In this document: piece after piece, positions 12,646 to 14,837 of the stretch
Position numbering within the stretch: the stretch's first letter is position 1
How the letters are laid out: each line of letters begins with the position of its first letter
Assembly (NCBI GenBank): GCA_002343455.1
Contig: DDSR01000210.1
Coordinates: 1 to 14,837 of the forward strand
Direction of reading: 5' to 3'
Length of the DNA stretch: 14,837 bases
Source of the DNA: Deltaproteobacteria bacterium UBA2385
GTDB taxonomy: Bacteria; Myxococcota_A; UBA796; UBA2385
The notes under the pieces: generated by a model
Seen by the model: only the letters and a program-made list of their open reading frames with translations
What the model was told of the DNA's origin: nothing
Database searches by the model: none
Made by a program: the position numbers and the translations under genes

Positions 12646-13566
12646 CCCGCACCCGTCGAGAGCCGTGGACTGATCCTTCGCCTGCTGCAGGGCTCCACCC
12701 AGGACCCCTGGGGCCAGGATCCCGACGCCTTCCGCCCCGAGTCCGCCCGCGCCGCCATCCAGGCGCTGCGCTGGTTGTACGGCCCCGGAGGCTACTTCAA
12801 GGTCGAGGTCCAGGGCTGGGAGAACGTCCCCCCCGCGCCCGTGATGATGGTCGGCAACCACTCCGGCGGGACCTCGATCCCCGACGTCTGGGCCTTCGCC
12901 AGCCAGTGGTACGAGCACTTCGGCTTCGAGCGCATCATCCACCCGATGGCCCATGAGATGGTCTTCTCGACCCGCTTCACGGGGGCGCCCTTCACCCGGA
13001 TGGGGGTGCTGCGGGCCCAGCCGGCTCGCGCGGTGGAGATCCTGCGGCGCTGGCGGCGCGACCTGCTGGTGATGCCCGGGGGCGACCGCGACACCTGGCG
13101 GCCCTGGACCGCGCGCTACCAGGTCCAGTTCGCCGGCCGCAAGGGCTACATCCGCACCGCGCTGGCCGCCGGCGTGCCGATCGTTCCGGTCGCCCACTCC
13201 GGCGCGCACAACACCCTGCTGGTGCTCAGCGACGGGCACCGCCTCGCACGGCGCATCGGCCTGCACAAGGTCGCCCGGGCCCAGGTCTTCCCGATCCACC
13301 TCTCCCTGCCCTGGGGCCTGGCCATGGGCCCGATGCCGCACTGGCCGCTGCCGACCCATATGCGCTACCGGATCCGCCCGCCGATCTACCCGCCCGCCGG
13401 CTGGGAGCCGGGCCAGGAGCCTCCGCCCGAGCTGGTCGAGGAGCTCGACGAGCGCGTGCGCGCCTCGATCCAGCAGGGCCTGGACGAGCTGCGCGCCGAG
13501 CGCCCCGCCTGGCGCAAGGCGGTTGCCGACCGGATGGAGCGAGCGCTGGGCCCGCCGAAGGCATGA
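12643..13566 (+). CDS. PlsC/MGAT-like lysophospholipid or glycerolipid acyltransferase
   Basis: A 307-residue acyltransferase of the LPLAT superfamily, most like the MGAT/DGAT2-type bacterial group. Seen: 'VMMVGNHSGGTSIPD' with His73 and Asp81 (in classical PlsC the motif is Hx4D; here seven residues lie between, in the NHSGG form I associate with the MGAT-like group), the FPGG-type block 'LLVMPGGDRDTWRP' (about 141-153), and 'AAGVPIVPVAHSGAHNTLLVL' (about 176-196). The N-terminus has no signal; a hydrophobic helix at about 166-190 could associate with the membrane. The expected role is acyl transfer from acyl-CoA or acyl-ACP to a glycerolipid or similar acceptor, on the cytoplasmic side of the membrane. 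The C-terminus has a basic/Arg-rich tail. The stop overlaps the MBOAT start (ATGA). A leaderless-type GCTACACT precedes the start. Acceptor unknown. Confidence 0.9.
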   Translation: MPAPVESRGLILRLLQGSTQDPWGQDPDAFRPESARAAIQALRWLYGPGGYFKVEVQGWENVPPAPVMMVGNHSGGTSIPDVWAFASQWYEHFGFERIIHPMAHEMVFSTRFTGAPFTRMGVLRAQPARAVEILRRWRRDLLVMPGGDRDTWRPWTARYQVQFAGRKGYIRTALAAGVPIVPVAHSGAHNTLLVLSDGHRLARRIGLHKVARAQVFPIHLSLPWGLAMGPMPHWPLPTHMRYRIRPPIYPPAGWEPGQEPPPELVEELDERVRASIQQGLDELRAERPAWRKAVADRMERALGPPKA

Positions 13567-14837
13567 ACTTCACCGAGCTGGCCTTCCTGCCCTTCCTGGC
13601 CACAGTCCTCGTCGGCTACTGGGCCGTGCGGGACCGCCGCCTCCAGAACTTGTGGCTGCTGGGCGCCAGCCTCGTCTTCTACGGCTGGCACGACCCGCGG
13701 TACATCGGGCTGCTGCTCTTCGTCGCCGCCATCGACTACCTCGCCCCGCTGGCCATGCGGGCCTGGCCCCGCCACCGCAACGCCGCGCTGGTCCTCTCGC
13801 TGGTCGCCAACCTGGGCACCCTGGCACTGTTCAAGTACCTCGACTTCTTCCTGGCCAGCTTCCTCCCCTCGGTCGAGCCCGTCGGCCTCCCCCTGCCGGT
13901 CGGCATCTCCTTCTTCACCTTCCAGTCCATGAGCTACACCATCGACGCATGGCGGGGTCGGCTGGAGCCGAGGCGCTCCTTCGTCGACTACTTCGCCTAC
14001 ATCGCGATGTTCCCCCAGCTCGTGGCCGGCCCCGTCGAGCGGGCGAGGGATCTGTTGCCCCAGCTCGAAGCCCCCCGCCGCTTCAAGCGGGAGGCCTTCG
14101 CCGAGGGCATCTCGCTGGCCCTGCGAGGCGCGGTCAAGAAGGTCGTCATCGCCGACACCCTGGCGCTGTACGTCGACACCGCCTTCGCCCGCGAGGGCCT
14201 GCCCGGACCGGTCGCCGCCGCCGCCACCCTGGCCTTCGCCGTCCAGATCCTGGCCGACTTCTCGGGCTACACCGACATCGCCCGCGGCGTGGCCGCCATG
14301 ATGGGCTTCCGCCTCGTCCAGAACTTCAACGCGCCCTACGCCGCCACCTCACCATCGGACTTCTGGCGGCGCTGGCACATCTCGTTCTCGTCGTGGATCC
14401 ACGAGTACCTGTACGTCCCGCTGGGCGGCTCCCGGCATGGTTGGCTGCGGACTGTGTTTGCGACGGTGGTCGCGATGCTGCTCTCGGGGCTGTGGCATGG
14501 GGCAGCCTGGCACTTCGTGGCCTGGGGGGCCTGGCATGCGGCGCTGCTGTTGGCCTGGCGGGCCGGGGGAGCGGTGTTGCCGGAAGGAGTGCGCGCGCGG
14601 CTGCGGTTGTTGCGGGTGCCAACTGTCTTCCTTGGGGTGCTCGTCGGCTGGTATCTCTTCCGGGTGCCGGCTTTGCCCGGGGGGGCGGAGCTGGCCGCGC
14701 TGGCCAGGACCGGTGAGGCGGCGGATCTGGCGGATGCGCTGCGGCTGGTCAGCCTCGCGGGGGTGACGGGGGCTGCGTCGGTGCTGCTGGGGAGGCCGAT
14801 GCCACGGTCGGCGGGGGGGAGGGCGGCGGTGTGGGCG
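13563..14837 (+). CDS. AlgI-type MBOAT membrane O-acyltransferase, cut by the window end
   Basis: Partial gene: 425 codons are visible with no stop, and the right edge cuts it. Typical AlgI proteins run about 460-500 residues, so most of it is present. It is a multi-pass membrane protein. Seen: an N-terminal membrane segment and 'LLGASLVFYGWHDPRY' (about 32-47), 'PVGISFFTFQSMSY' (112-125), 'MFPQLVAGPVERARDLLPQ' (about 149-167), 'ADFSGYTDIARG' (about 231-242), 'NFNAPYAATSPSDFWRRWH' with His272, and 'LSGLWHGAAWHF' with His312, the invariant WHG His of the MBOAT catalytic centre. AlgI-type proteins pass acyl groups across the membrane for O-acetylation of extracytoplasmic polymers, usually with an AlgJ/AlgX/DltD-like partner that may lie beyond the window. 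The gene overlaps the PlsC-like gene by ATGA, so the two are translated together. Confidence 0.95.
   Translation, partial: MNFTELAFLPFLATVLVGYWAVRDRRLQNLWLLGASLVFYGWHDPRYIGLLLFVAAIDYLAPLAMRAWPRHRNAALVLSLVANLGTLALFKYLDFFLASFLPSVEPVGLPLPVGISFFTFQSMSYTIDAWRGRLEPRRSFVDYFAYIAMFPQLVAGPVERARDLLPQLEAPRRFKREAFAEGISLALRGAVKKVVIADTLALYVDTAFAREGLPGPVAAAATLAFAVQILADFSGYTDIARGVAAMMGFRLVQNFNAPYAATSPSDFWRRWHISFSSWIHEYLYVPLGGSRHGWLRTVFATVVAMLLSGLWHGAAWHFVAWGAWHAALLLAWRAGGAVLPEGVRARLRLLRVPTVFLGVLVGWYLFRVPALPGGAELAALARTGEAADLADALRLVSLAGVTGAASVLLGRPMPRSAGGRAAVWA

Noticed and set aside
13523..14716. A 397-residue plus-strand frame over the MBOAT gene
   Set aside because: It is Arg/Pro/Ala-rich and shifted by one frame from the real MBOAT frame, which begins at 13563 and has all family motifs.

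Overview
The window is about 14.8 kb of very GC-rich DNA with tightly packed genes. It carries 13 protein-coding genes, one of them cut by the right edge, and no rRNA, tRNA or CRISPR array that I can see. Codon use is strongly C/G-ending. The exported PSD/DUF1592-type and HXXSHH (DUF1552) proteins, lipoproteins and a UbiB-type kinase suggest a Myxococcota-like (former deltaproteobacterial) genome. Planctomycetes share the DUF families but are usually less GC-rich. This assignment is inference from gene content only.

Layout, left to right. (1) 5-3446, plus strand: a small companion subunit, an FAD-dependent GMC oxidoreductase and an orphan 534-residue protein, linked by an overlap and by a stop-spanning hairpin that buries the orphan's Shine-Dalgarno. 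(2) 3520-3858, plus: a secreted HMA-fold protein that has lost half of its metal-binding CxxC. (3) 3855-4630, minus: an SRPBCC protein followed by a membrane-anchored J-like protein without HPD. This pair converges on the HMA gene with overlapping stop codons and a long hairpin. (4) 4731-6026, plus: an ABC1/UbiB atypical kinase. (5) 6027-6269: a gene-free stretch with a nested palindromic repeat and a second inverted repeat. (6) 6270-11897, minus: a five-gene run reading LysR regulator, alpha/beta hydrolase, PSD/DUF1592 lipoprotein with CxxCH, Tat-exported HXXSHH (DUF1552) protein, and a short lipoprotein. ATGA overlaps join three of the four junctions. (7) 11949-12605, plus: a class I methyltransferase divergent from the LysR gene. 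(8) 12643-14837, plus: a PlsC/MGAT-like acyltransferase overlapping by ATGA an AlgI-type MBOAT O-acyltransferase that runs off the window.

How it fits together. The strongest candidate for an undescribed system is the minus-strand export operon: a probable outer-membrane c-type cytochrome-like lipoprotein, a Tat substrate of the alkaline-phosphatase-like clan and a small acidic lipoprotein, perhaps under the adjacent LysR gene. The second is the coupled PlsC-like/MBOAT pair, probably acylating a lipid or an extracytoplasmic glycan. At the sequence level, several genes without a Shine-Dalgarno have a GCTAnnnT or TAnnnT hexamer 6 to 10 nt before the ATG, which points to leaderless transcription. 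Several genes also switch from C-ending to G/T-ending codons near their 3' ends.
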